Assembly (NCBI GenBank): GCA_964019055.1
Contig: OZ025208.1
Location: 13,894,097-13,958,096, forward strand
Direction: 5' to 3'
Length of the DNA: 64,000 nt
Origin: Anthopleura xanthogrammica
Lineage: Eukaryota > Cnidaria > Anthozoa > Actiniaria > Actiniidae
The notes under the pieces are model-generated. The model saw only the letters and a list, made by a program, of their open reading frames with translations. It did not search any database and was not told the origin of the DNA. Numbering within the stretch: position 1 is the stretch's first letter; the number at the start of each line of letters is the position of its first letter. Both the position numbers and the translations under genes were made by a program. Of this stretch, positions 11,201-20,164 are shown piece by piece.

Positions 11201-14200
11201 ATATGCTTGTATTTAATCGTGAATATCTCGAAAACGACCCCGGGATACCCCTTTTTTTCTTTCCAGATTTGAAATCAGCGTTAAATTTGAGATCATAAAG
11301 TTTTGATTCAAAAACTTTTTCATAGATTTTTTCTATAATAGGCAGCCACCTTAAGAACTGACTTTAAACTTAAGCATTTTGTACCGAGCATTTGTCAGGC
11401 AGGCTTGAAACAAAAATTTGAATTAAAGACGTTTTGGATTAATTTGCAGACGCTTTTCATTCGTTTTGCAATATAATAAATCGTAAAAAAATTCTTAAGC
11501 ATCTGACCTGAATAAAAGAAGTAAGCCGCTGAACATGATTATTCAAACCGTTATCACTGTCGTAGAATTCATAAAGTGTTCTGCTGATATCTGGAGAGTC
11601 AAGTCTCTTTGGAATTTTAGGAAATGCCAACAACATATTTCTGGAACTAATGCTACGCCAGGTTTCAGCTCTAACGCCTTGAAGATATTCAAGAGAATCT
11701 GAGAAAAAATAATTAATAAAAATTAATAAGAAAGAGAAAATTTTTCCGTGCTAATAATAATTAATAATTTTATTAACTTCTATTGCGCAAATATTAATCC
11801 TTGACGGATTTTCATTTGCGCATTACAATATTTCACAATATTGCTTCGTTCGTAATGCAGCGCGGATGAGGTGACGAAAGCGATTAGCACTGAATAATAG
11901 ACCTCTTTAACTTCGTTGTTTGTTGTGGCTATTTCAGACCATTTGATGCCACTCTTGGGAGTTGATTCTTTTATGTGTAATTATTTAAAAAAAAAGAAAA
12001 ATTCTTTTTAGAAAGAATGTCATGTGGTCTGAATTGGGCAACTTGCACACGAAGCTGAAATTGGATGAAACATTTAAAAATGCTGCTTTATCTTCAAAAT
12101 AATCCGTTGTCAAATCAGGCTATCGCGCGCTGATGGCTTCAGCAAACCATACTCCCTTTACTGATACAGCACAGTTCCCGACCAATCAATCCGGACGTAT
12201 CAAGAACCTGTACAATACGAAAAAAAATGTTTAATGTTAAATTTACCTGCAGCATTTACAATGACTTCACATAGGGTTAGTTTGGTCTGTTTCCCATGAT
12301 CCTCTACGCGAACTTTATGAGCACGTAGAGGAGGCTGACACAAGAAAACACGTGATATTTTCTTTGCACGTTGGTCAGTGGTCTGGCACGAGACTTGCAC
12401 ATTCTGGTCGTAAATCGTGACTGCTATGTTAGGCAAATAGTCATTATGGGAACAGTTCTGACGTGTGGTGACGTAAACTTTGTAGATGAATCGTAAGCCA
12501 TCGAGCTTGATCTCTAACCATGGATTGTCTTGCTGAAAATAAAACCATTCAAATTTCACTTAATCATTCATTCATTCCCACATCCATTTCACCGCTAAAT
12601 CGCACTTCCATTGTTTTCCCTTCTTCTTTTCCTTCCTTCCTTTTCTATTTTCCTTCGTTCATTAATTTTTTGACATTCAATCTCCTCCTGCATTGTTGAC
12701 TTACAGCTTAAACATAGAATTGCACAGTTTGATTTTAGATTTACTGATTTTAGAAACATCTTTCTTTAACTTAATTTTTTTAATATTCAAAGCTTTCTGA
12801 CTAATTAGTCCACAGGGTGGCCACTCGTTTGGAAAAAACAAAATTCTCTGACGTTTCCCTGACTAAACTTTTTTTCACTGGCCACACTGTACACTTATTT
12901 TACAAAAAATCAGCTTGAAAAGCCATATCATATTATTTGGTTACGTTTAGCGTTTTGGCACATGTCTTGTGATCTCCATCGATGGCGAACTTTGCAGGAA
13001 AGCTTGGTACGTGTGACGAAATTGACACGGTGCTGTTGTGTGCAAGATTCACTGAAAGAAAATAAGAAATTTCGTTTCAGATTTCATGATAGTTGCTATT
13101 CATTATTACTCAATGGAAGAAAAAAAAGACCTAAATTAATGCAGCTCGTAGGTTCACTCAGCTCAATAATAAAATTCTTTGAACATTCATGGTGGTCATG
13201 CAAACATAACACTCATTTATTTTCACATTGCCCATAATAAATTGCGGTATTGGTTCTTTAATCGAATGTTCACTATGATCTTACTTTTAAGTGTGGCGCC
13301 AATCGTATGAAAAAACTACTTCCGGGTCCAAAACGAAAAGCAGTTTTATAAAGGTTTTTCTTACTTTTTCTTCAACACAGGATTTGTTATCCAACGTTCT
13401 AATTATTTCAGGTGGAGTTTTTATCATTGAGAATATTTTTCGCTTTATTTTAGCGGTTCTTGTGAGCAGTTGGCTCCGGAAATACGTTACAACTTAACAG
13501 CTCTATACCTGTTTTTATTAAACATTTAGTGTCGATATCCATGAAATAAAGCCGTGAATAAAAACCATATCAGTGAAGTGATACGATACCACTTCACGGT
13601 AAACTGTCTAATAAAATATCGCGATATATATAGGATATTACATGGTCGCGCGGAGATCTGTTTATTATATGAAATCTTCAAGGAAAAATAATGGAGAATT
13701 TGAGACTTGCTGAGCAAAAAGTCGAAATTTCACACCACCAGTGTTGATATAAATCGTATCCCCACTGGCCACTGGTGGGAGTGGGGATATCAATTCTATC
13801 ATTTTGATGTCACTCAATATCACACTCTATTTCATATAATAAAAAATAATATATAATCGACCCTAAATGTGTAATAAAAAAATTATTACATGTTAAGAGC
13901 CTGATATCGTTAATATTCACTCGTTTTCTGTATCATATCTCTCACTCGATCGCGGACTCGCTCGTTCGCGATAGCGATATGATACGGGAAACTCGTGAAT
14001 AAAAACGATATCAGGCTCTTGACATGTGATAATCTCTATTTATTTGTAAAATACTGATTATCAGTTCATACTGAGTTAATTTTTCAATTTCAGAAAACAT
14101 TAAGCCGTTTATTGTTAAAGAATGTGTATTGACGCATAAAAGTTTACCGCTCGAAGTTTAGTTTACCGATTTTTTCAAAATTCTTTCTTTTTGTTTCTGG

Positions 14201-17200
14201 TTCGTTCTTCCTTATAAATATTTAAATATTATTAGAAGCATTTATAACATATTCTTGACTCCAAGTGAACTTAATTGGGAGAGGATTTCGTGATTTTTTT
14301 AACTTGCTCGTATCTCATCAAAAATACTCGGATATTTCTGTAGTCACGAATTAACAGTCTTCAGAATATTGTTATGCGGTTTTCCCCCTGCTTGCCTCCC
14401 CGAAAAACACAATGTATAGGGAATGTGAAAATGGCGTGTAAACTGCAAATAAGAAAAGTGTGCGCGCACTTTCTAATTAAACGGTGTGTTTAAGGGGTTT
14501 ACCCACCAGAAAGGTCGATGTATGTCGCAAACAGCTGGGTAACGCTACTGTATCCACTACAATAGGTAGTATCGTTCTTCAGTGTTATCATTTGTGAAGT
14601 ATTCTTTCCTCTGTCTATCAAAAAGAACCGGTACAGTCCTCCTCTACTTGAATGGGACGAGTAGAAGAAATCCCTAGGCTCGCATGGAAACGCCTTTCGA
14701 GGCGTGTATCCTGTTTTGACAATTCTGAGTCCTGCACTGCCTTGGCATATTAAATAGCACTGATCATGCTTGTCAAGTGGTTCTTGTTGCAAATGGAGGC
14801 CATATTGGAGTGACCGTGGACCGGGTGATGGTACGCCATGTTGATTCAGGAGTCCATGGTGAACTCCATCAGCATAAGCATAAAATATTCGGGGAGCTGC
14901 ATTGCAAAGAAAGATACCTTGGTTGATTAATTTATCTGTCTAAAGCTATTCATCCAATATAGAAATGACTCTTACTGTCGTACATTTACTCTTGTAACAA
15001 ATGTCCCACAATATATCATTTGCTTGTTCATCCGTTCATCCATCCGTCCATCTGCCGTCCGACCGTCCCCACGTCCGTCCGTCCATCCATCATTTCCGTT
15101 TTTCGTTCGTAAGTTCGTAAAACAGAAATGAAAAGCATATTTATATTCTAACCTTGTTCTTTACAAACTCCAGGATAAAAAGTAATATCATCGATAGCTG
15201 CGTCACCTTGGTAGCTTTTCCCACGAACTCCATCGGCTTCCACCTGATGACAAGTGAAAAAAAAATGGAATAGACCCTTTTGGCTTGGGTGTAATGTTTT
15301 CCCATTTCAGACCACATGTCACTTCCTAGAATATAATTTCTTTGTTAGACGGTTGTGCACGAGAAGACACATGAATATGGATCTCAAACCAAAAATCTTA
15401 TTCTTAATGAAAGAGTCAGTGCGTGTCGTAGGCATCTTAAGCAAGGTCTGTTATTGGTCAAAAAGAAAAATGGATAAAGTCCTAAATAATATAATTAAAT
15501 CAGATTAGCATAATAATACAGCTTTGTCCCTTAGGGTAAATCTAAAATCAGTATCACAACCATTATTTTTGCAACTGCAAACAAACGAAATGAGGCCTGA
15601 AATGGTAAACATTACACCTAGTCTAAAAGGGTGTGTCTTACTATTGAAAACTTGTGATTCAGCTGGTGACCATTCGCACGAAAAAGGATATGACATCGAG
15701 TAAAATCCAGCAATATACTGAGTTAAATATCCATACCTTGTATTCCCCAGTTTCCCGGATATTGATGAGTGCCTTATTCCAATAATGTCCTTGTTCTCCA
15801 CCTTTAAGCCAAAGGAGACGCAGCGAGCCATTGTTGTTGGAGTAAATGGCCAGGTGTCCCATGCCAATACCGTACATGTGATACCAAAGTGACATGCATT
15901 GGGGACCTCGCATTCGGGGACTTACGAGCCGGGCTACCTGGCCTCTAAGGCGTGGTGATGACGTCTCGATGTATAAATAGAACCCATTCCCTAGGTAGTA
16001 AAGAATGAGTGAAAAGGCTTTTTTTTAATTTCATCTGACAAGGGCGAAAAAAAGCTGACCTCACATGCCACGTCTGTGCGCATAGAGAGAAGGGTCTCTC
16101 TTGCTCCATATATCCAGTTCACGTTCCAATATTATAATATTTATAAATAATACATTACAATATGTTTTTTATACCGGAAGTGTGATCTCCTTTTGGCCCA
16201 GTAACGCTGCTTGGTGTTCGCCATCTTCTACGAGTCCAGTTGAAATTGTCTTCGCCTTTTGCGTTTGTCCAAAGACACATATTGCTTTCAAAGTTACAAT
16301 CCCCTACACGAGATCAATGATGGATACAATGAATAAGGAAATATAGCATTGAAAAGGCTTTAAAAATCAGGAAAAAAAAGAAGAAAAAAAAAAGACAACA
16401 CAAGCAAACAACAATAGCTAAACCATTAAACAAACTACAAACAAACAAACATATAGCAAACTTACCAGCAAACAGGATAAAAAAAAAAACAAGCACTGAG
16501 CAATATTAATCAAAAACCAATGACGATAATGATCATATAGCGATGGGGAATTGTATAATGTGTTCATATTTCATTGTTGACTTGAACATATCTTCTATAT
16601 ATCCTTTTGAGCTTGATAATGGTGTTAGATGAACACTGAAACGTCGTTCCACGTTTCGTGACTAGTTTTACTATAAGATGATATCAATGATCTAAAAATG
16701 CCCTATGGGAGGAACCCTGTGGTATTTTCAATCTTATTTCAAACTAAATCCTAATTTAAACAATAAAGATACATACAATCTAACTAAAAATAAGACAACT
16801 GATCGAAAATGCAAATATTCAAAAATACATTAAATAATAGTATCCTTAAAGAAATGAAAAAGATGAGCTTTAAAATCTTTCACTGATCTTGACTTTTGAA
16901 ATTTCAAAAAGTAGGGGATACTGCAGCTTTCTAAAAACTTCGCTTTTCCAAGCATCTGAATACGCATTTGCAGACTTCTATATGTTTGACATACATAAAT
17001 AAATAGGGAAAAAATACTTTGTACAGAGCTTGAAAATTATAATTAATATTCAGTTAAAAGCTCTTTACAACTAGATCAGCAATTGAACATAAATCAATAA
17101 AAATACGTTTTCTTAGAAAAATGTTACTGTCTTTTACATACTGAATTAAGGTGACTCGACCCAATATTTTTGTATGCACACCTTCCAACTTTGAACCTTA

Positions 17201-17785
17201 TATGCTAAAGAGATTGATCCCAATTTCATATCCACTAAAACACATATGTTACATATAGACTAAACTACAAAATGATATTTTTTCGAGGAGATCGGATTGC
17301 ATATCACGTCGTAATGACGGCACACCTGTTTTAACTCGGAATCGAATTTTAGCCCTCGACCGCATTTTCTAGGAATGCTTTATTCTGCCTAATCCTTGAG
17401 TGTTTGTCTTCCTTCAGACGCCGTTTCATAATTTTGGTCCTACGTATGCAAAAGCCATGTGAAGGCTTTGACAAGTACGAATTGTTAGTCAAAATACAAT
17501 TCAACTCAATTAAATGTTCAGCACGAACGATATTAGTTTACATACGATGATTCGTAAACACTGTAAAAACAGGACATTAATGTCAGAAAAGAGACCACCA
17601 GTATTATAAAAAAATTGAAAATGTAAAAAAAAGTTATTAGTAAAAGTTATTGCATGAAGATATAGGCGAAGTAGTGTTAAACAAGGAAATTAAACGGAAG
17701 GGTACTCACCCACGCTTTGAGTGTCATTGGTAACAAAACGACAACATAGGAGAACCAATCCAAGAAAAAATGTCTGTAGGATCAT
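563..17785 (-). CDS. Gene 1: multidomain MAM/PA14/LDLa ectodomain gene (3' part off the left edge)
   Basis: This is a 24-exon minus-strand model, 3,955 nt or 1,318 codons, starting at the ATG at 17785-17783. Exons in order of transcription: 17785-17710, 16303-16175, 15990-15737, 15243-15153, 14896-14507, 13051-12945, 12532-12247, 11698-11508, 9903-9725, 8229-8060, 7352-7177, 6926-6872, 6481-6374, 5920-5673, 5350-5248, 5030-4809, 4644-4528, 4411-4325, 3975-3829, 3501-3248, 2827-2725, 2295-2188, 1436-1189, 668-563. All have AG acceptors and GT donors, and all junctions keep one open frame. Domains by residue: signal 1-25, MAM1 26-183, X 184-313, F-type-lectin-like 314-444, PA14 445-624, Y 625-701, MAM2 702-854, LDLa x3 855-967, linker 968-996, MAM3 997-1164, MAM4 1165-1318. 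It is secreted or extracellular up to the edge. By analogy with gene 2 it should continue into FN2 domains and perhaps a GPCR. No stop or frameshift was seen, so it appears intact. Confidence 0.85.
1488..1747. mobile_element. 260-bp TIR MITE with TATA target duplication
   Basis: Termini GACGCATCAAGAGTTCCG and its imperfect complement CGGAATTCTTGATGCGTC, flanked by TATA at 1484-1487 and 1748-1751. Inner arms include GCATGCTCA(G)GGATTAAAAAGTGGGATA. It lies between the middle and first exons of MAM4 in gene 1. Confidence 0.75.
2445..2610. repeat. ATC/CATCAT microsatellite in gene 1 intron
   Basis: (ATCATCAAATC)n grading into (CATCAT)n. The matching gene 2 intron has a shorter ATC/ATG tract at 47264-47375, so the microsatellite predates the duplication. 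Confidence 0.85.
2725..3975 (-). CDS. Gene 1 MAM domain 3 (three exons)
   Basis: Exons 3975-3829 (147 nt), 3501-3248 (254 nt) and 2827-2725 (103 nt). Visible hallmarks: [41 protein letters not shown] and [15 protein letters not shown]. This is the most canonical MAM of the gene. The central 254-nt exon has the same length as that of MAM1, which suggests these two MAMs arose by internal duplication. Confidence 0.9.
4325..4644 (-). CDS. Gene 1 LDLa repeat 3 plus Cys-containing linker exon
   Basis: Exon 4644-4528 (117 nt) encodes LDLa 3 ([20 protein letters not shown]). Exon 4411-4325 (87 nt) encodes a linker starting SSLRCPLNNVSC and ending CRTFRG. The linker exon was found by phase: without it, joining LDLa 3 to MAM3 makes a TGA stop at the splice, while with it the frame is open. 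It has a strong tttttttcag-like acceptor and a gtaaaaatg donor. The same exon, same length, is present at 50888-50974 in gene 2. Confidence 0.8.
4809..5030 (-). CDS. Gene 1 LDL-receptor class A repeats 1 and 2
   Basis: One 222-nt exon encodes two LDLa modules. The first contains TCEADEFQC and [10 protein letters not shown], the second CRSSEYEC and [10 protein letters not shown]. Both keep six cysteines and the acidic calcium-cage motif (DKSDE, DGSDE). LDLa modules are short calcium-stabilised ligand-binding repeats and are the N-terminal hallmark of type-C LGR receptors, although here they sit far from the LRRs. Confidence 0.9.
5248..6481 (-). CDS. Gene 1 MAM domain 2 (three exons)
   Basis: Exons 6481-6374 (108 nt), 5920-5673 (248 nt) and 5350-5248 (103 nt). 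It opens with RVLQSCLYQDESCPW, has [12 protein letters not shown] in the middle and ends [16 protein letters not shown]. The pattern matches MAM, although the closing DDI is changed to SDI. Phases run 1-0-1 between domains, so the unit is a cassette that can duplicate or shuffle without frameshift. Confidence 0.78.
6872..7352 (-). CDS. Gene 1 segment Y (unrecognised, two exons)
   Basis: Exons 7352-7177 (176 nt) and 6926-6872 (55 nt). The encoded segment begins [15 protein letters not shown] and contains [14 protein letters not shown] and HPGKYDVK, ending TIRYLEIKG before MAM2. The Cys-rich start followed by beta-rich sequence suggests a small extracellular fold or an extension of the PA14 domain. 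I do not recognise a family. Both exons are matched in length in gene 2 (54562-54737 and 54148-54202). Confidence 0.65.
7607..7959. repeat. TCCAC pentanucleotide minisatellite (about 70 copies)
   Basis: An almost perfect 5-bp tandem array in the intron between the last PA14 exon and segment Y of gene 1. Long open frames across it are artefacts of the period. The homologous intron of gene 2 has a CCCTG array instead (55011-55327). Confidence 0.97.
8060..11698 (-). CDS. Gene 1 PA14 domain (three exons)
   Basis: Exons 11698-11508 (191 nt), 9903-9725 (179 nt) and 8229-8060 (170 nt). Diagnostic stretches: GVRAETWRSIS (strand 1), APGDGRYTFHATCDDQCKVW (the PA14 core, compare pGdGtYtF...DD...w), YMLEAAGKD and [15 protein letters not shown]14 is a beta-barrel carbohydrate-binding or adhesion module found in fibrocystin-like proteins, adhesins and glycosidases. 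The intron between exons two and three holds the 10-bp satellite at 8644-9514, and the preceding intron holds the TTAA-flanked element at 10706-11350. Confidence 0.8.
8644..9514. repeat. TTTGAGTTCA 10-bp satellite (about 87 copies)
   Basis: A nearly perfect decanucleotide array with variant units at the edges (GAGTTAATTT, GAGTTAGTTT) and one interruption near 9160 (GAGCTAGTTCA). It lies in the second PA14 intron of gene 1 and is absent from the gene 2 equivalent (56371-57848). Confidence 0.97.
10706..11350. mobile_element. 645-bp non-autonomous element flanked by TTAA
   Basis: Termini GGTGGCTGCCTACTATAGAA and the complement TTCTATAATAGGCAGCCACC, each next to TTAA (10702-10705 and 11351-11354). 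A TTAA target is characteristic of piggyBac-like elements, although the termini here are not the classic CCC. It has no convincing coding region. It sits in a PA14 intron of gene 1 and is absent from gene 2. Confidence 0.7.
11745..11840. mobile_element. Short LINE 3'-end-like fragment
   Basis: The stretch TTGCGCAAAT...TTTTCATTTGCGCATTACAA matches the 3' side of the LINE insertion at 55391-55470. Only the terminal part is present here. Confidence 0.5.
12247..13051 (-). CDS. Gene 1 F-type lectin / discoidin-like (F5/8-type) domain
   Basis: Exons 13051-12945 (107 nt) and 12532-12247 (286 nt). The domain opens with VNLAHNSTVS, then [27 protein letters not shown] and VYVTTRQNC, and ends [10 protein letters not shown]. 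This is the pattern of the fucolectin/F5/8-type jelly-roll fold: NLA...A.DG...C..T, then NPW..I.L, then a terminal LCEV strand. Such domains bind sugars or matrix. I could not verify the His/Arg/Arg sugar triad of true fucose-binding members, so ligand binding is inferred. Confidence 0.7.
13515..14045. mobile_element. Composite palindromic element (foldback family 1)
   Basis: Several nested hairpins: a CCACTGGCCACTGGTGG core near 13760, TTATTATATGAAAT arms, and CTCACTCGATCGCGGACTCG/CTCGCGATAGCGATATGATA arms near 13935-13995. The same modules, in the other orientation and order, occur at 45990-46575 in gene 2. No coding sequence. Confidence 0.65.
14507..14896 (-). CDS. Gene 1 domain X (unrecognised extracellular domain, one exon)
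   Basis: A single 390-nt exon encodes about 130 residues containing [19 protein letters not shown] and TTYCSGYSS. Four cysteines suggest two disulfides in an extracellular fold. I do not recognise the family. The donor is gtgggt at 14506, not the stronger-looking gtaaac 4 nt further on, because only gtgggt gives the phase needed for the F-type-lectin exon. The counterpart in gene 2 (60319-60708) has the same length and keeps the cysteines except one (CYLICQG reads FYLICQG). Confidence 0.7.
15035..15110. repeat. Degenerate CCGTCCATC/CGTCCGTC microsatellite
   Basis: A pyrimidine-rich TCCGTCC-type tract between domain X and MAM1 of gene 1. The equivalent tract in gene 2 is longer (60840-60960). 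Confidence 0.7.
15153..16303 (-). CDS. Gene 1 MAM domain 1 (three exons)
   Basis: Exons 16303-16175 (129 nt), 15990-15737 (254 nt) and 15243-15153 (91 nt). MAM hallmarks are visible: an opening CNFESNMCLWTN, a central CMSLWYHMYG and a closing [15 protein letters not shown]. This is the usual 1-0-1 phase layout of MAM domains, which are extracellular adhesion modules found in meprins and receptor phosphatases. The first exon starts in phase 1, directly compatible with the signal-peptide exon. Confidence 0.85.
16304..17709 (-). other. Gene 1 intron 1
   Basis: No exon found. It carries a sequence shared with intron 1 of gene 2 (the GGGA(C/G)CCTGTGG... segment near 16700 and 62650-62780), confirming homology of the two introns. 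Confidence 0.6.
17710..17785 (-). CDS. Gene 1 exon 1: start codon and signal peptide
   Basis: The ATG at 17785-17783 opens MILQTFFLGLVLLCCRFVTN, a short hydrophobic signal peptide, and the exon ends with gtgagtac in phase 1. That phase joins exactly to the first MAM exon at 16303. No acceptor is needed because this is the first coding exon. Cleavage is probably around residues 17-21, an inference from the hydrophobic core. The intron that follows is about 1.4 kb. Confidence 0.75.
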
Positions 17786-18089
17786 TCTGGAACTGAGGAT
17801 TATAAAACACGCTATAAGTTAGTTGCTGCTGATGATGGTGATGATGTTCATGACAGTGGTGGCTGTATGCATGGCGATGTGAGGAATATGAATATTGAGC
17901 ATAGTAGTAGTGTGTGTGTGAGTGAAAAGTGTCCCCAATTAGCGCGAAAGCGCTAAAACAAATAGACACTTAAAGAGATTTTTTGACTTAAGAAAGAAGG
18001 GGAAAGGTTATGTTACTATTAATAATAAATATCCTGCTCATTTCAATAGCGATTGTTAGGACAAAAATATTCGTTTTTTTCCCGCGCTA

Positions 18090-18540
18090 TTAAACTTCAA
18101 ACGGGTTTTTAAAATCAAAAACCGGTTTTGGAATTGGAAAAACCGGTTAATGAAATCGAAAACCGGTTTTTGAAATTGCAAAACTGTTTTTTGCAAAATC
18201 CAAAACTTGTTTTTAAAATCCAAAATCCTGGTTTTATTAATCAAAAACCGATCGAAAATCGGCTTTATTAATCAAATACCAGTTTTGAAATCCGAAGCCG
18301 GTTTACAAAATCAAAAACCGGTTTTTCCAATTCCAAAACTTGTATTTGAAATCGAAAATCGGTTTTTTAAAATTCAAAACATGTTTTTTAAATCTAAAAC
18401 CGGCTTTTTAAATGCAGAACCGTTTTTGAATTCCAAAATCGGTTTTTTTTAAATCTAAAACTGGTTTTTGGTAATCGAAAACCAGTTTTTCAAGATCCAA
18501 AACCGTTTTCTTAAATCAAAAACTGTTGAATGAAATAAGA
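18090..18540. repeat. Array of AAAACCGGTTTT-type palindromes upstream of gene 1
   Basis: About 18 degenerate copies of a roughly 24-bp unit centred on the palindrome AAACCGGTTT, separated by GAAATC/CAAAATC spacers. Perfect AACCGGTT occurs at about 18119, 18140, 18160 and 18316, and the other boxes differ by one base. The block begins about 300 bp upstream of the gene 1 start codon. AACCGGTT is the known Grainyhead/CP2 family recognition core, and a regulatory role here is inference. Confidence 0.6.
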
Positions 18541-20160
18541 AAAAGGAATACATATTAGACCAAATATTCGCCATTTATTTAGCTTTTTCTGCTCGTATAA
18601 CTATACAGAAAATATGTTCTTGTTATATCTCGTCGATGAGCTAAAAAATATCCGAAGAACATTTTCAAAGGTCAATTATCAATAAAAAAATCTTATTTTG
18701 CATTAATAAATGTGTCTTTTGTACTTGCACGTGAAGTTCATATTAAAAAAAGGATTAAAAAATAGCTTATAAGCTAAAGCTTAAGAACTCGAAATATTTT
18801 TTTTCGATGAACTGTTGTCGGCAGCCGTTCTTTTTCAATGGATCGAAAAAAGTCTTTTAGCATAACATTTGCTTAATGAAGTCCTTTCTTCTTTATATAA
18901 GTAATACTTCCTAATTATTTATCTTTGAATTGAATACGTTTTCTGATCTTTTCGAGGCTTAAATTATCGATATTTCTTTCATGTTTCTCTGTTTGTAAAA
19001 CCACAACTAAGTAGTCAAGCTGTTTCGTAACGCTGCATCACGCTGGTCACGCATTTAGCACTCTTGCTAAACTGGGGGCTCCGCTTTTAGGCAGTGCCTT
19101 AATTTATATATTAATGACTATAAATATAACTTAAAATAATATGCTCTTAATTAAAATAAATCAATCTAAACTCATTGCTTTGAAACCGAGTTTTTTTAGG
19201 GAACTAAGATAATAACTTATTTGCAACTTTTTTTTAAACCACGATTTTTAAAGTGAAATTTAATGGTGATTCCGAATATGAAAAGAACAATGGGGGGTCC
19301 CGCACTCGTTTTCGAGATAATCAGCATTTAATGGATGCCTACGCGCGAGTTTTTGAAGGAAAAATTGCGTCACCGAAAGTGATCAGAAAAAAAATTACAA
19401 CTCATAAGATAATAGTTCTTTGCAGACTATATCATGCACAAATGCCAGATAGTGAATTATTCTACAAAACGACATGGATATTTTTGAATAAAATACAAAG
19501 AAATACATCGATTTGTCATATTTCGTTCTTTCGGTGCTCTCAAAAATCTCATCAAGTCAAACAAAAATTCCTACAAAAAATCTATTTTTTCATGCGTTAA
19601 AAAAATTAACTTTTCTAAAAAAATTGATATAACGTAGATTCTTAGAAGTTCTTTCAATTAAGCTTATAAAAAGTATAGAGTCCTGTGCAAAATTGGAGGG
19701 TTTTGCGCTGTTGAAGTTCAAAACGTGTATGGTTCCTCAATAAAATTTCGTATTTTATTCAGCGGTTGTGCGCGCGCTCATCGTGGGCTCAAATCGAGCG
19801 TTCAAAAGTAGGCAGTTACCTTAAAGCGTCAAAAAAAAAAAATGCTCTAATTTGTTGCATCTGCAGGTGCCTCGAAAAATATAAATTTTACAAGACTAAT
19901 TAAAAAAGCGGAGGTATTAAATGTATTCTCAGTGAATATAAAAGAAAGAATAACAGTCAGCTGTTTAAATTGCTCAATAGAAACTTCCACAAAAGATCGC
20001 TTGGATCCAACTGTTCTTGACGTTTGTCTCTCTTTGAATTCTGCCGCCTTAGTTTGCATTATTGATATGTCAAGGTCTAACATAAATGGGCAAACAAATT
20101 TTGTTTAGTTTTCTCTTTAAAGGATGACAATGTATGTCGGCAAATAATTATGCGTGACGA
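18541..20160. other. Intergenic stretch with no supported gene
   Basis: AT-rich, with no phase-consistent exon chain. A 63-residue open segment on the minus strand (about 20063-19885) has a weak acceptor and protein-like composition (KAAEFKERQTSRTVGSKR) but no recognised family. TAGGCAGTTACCTTAA near 19811 resembles the right end of the element at 10706-11350. Confidence 0.4.
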
Positions 20161-20164
20161 TTAT

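Noticed and set aside
14503..14507. gtaaac as donor of domain X exon
   Set aside because: It would leave phase 2 and destroy the F-type-lectin frame. gtgggt 4 nt earlier gives the correct phase in both genes.
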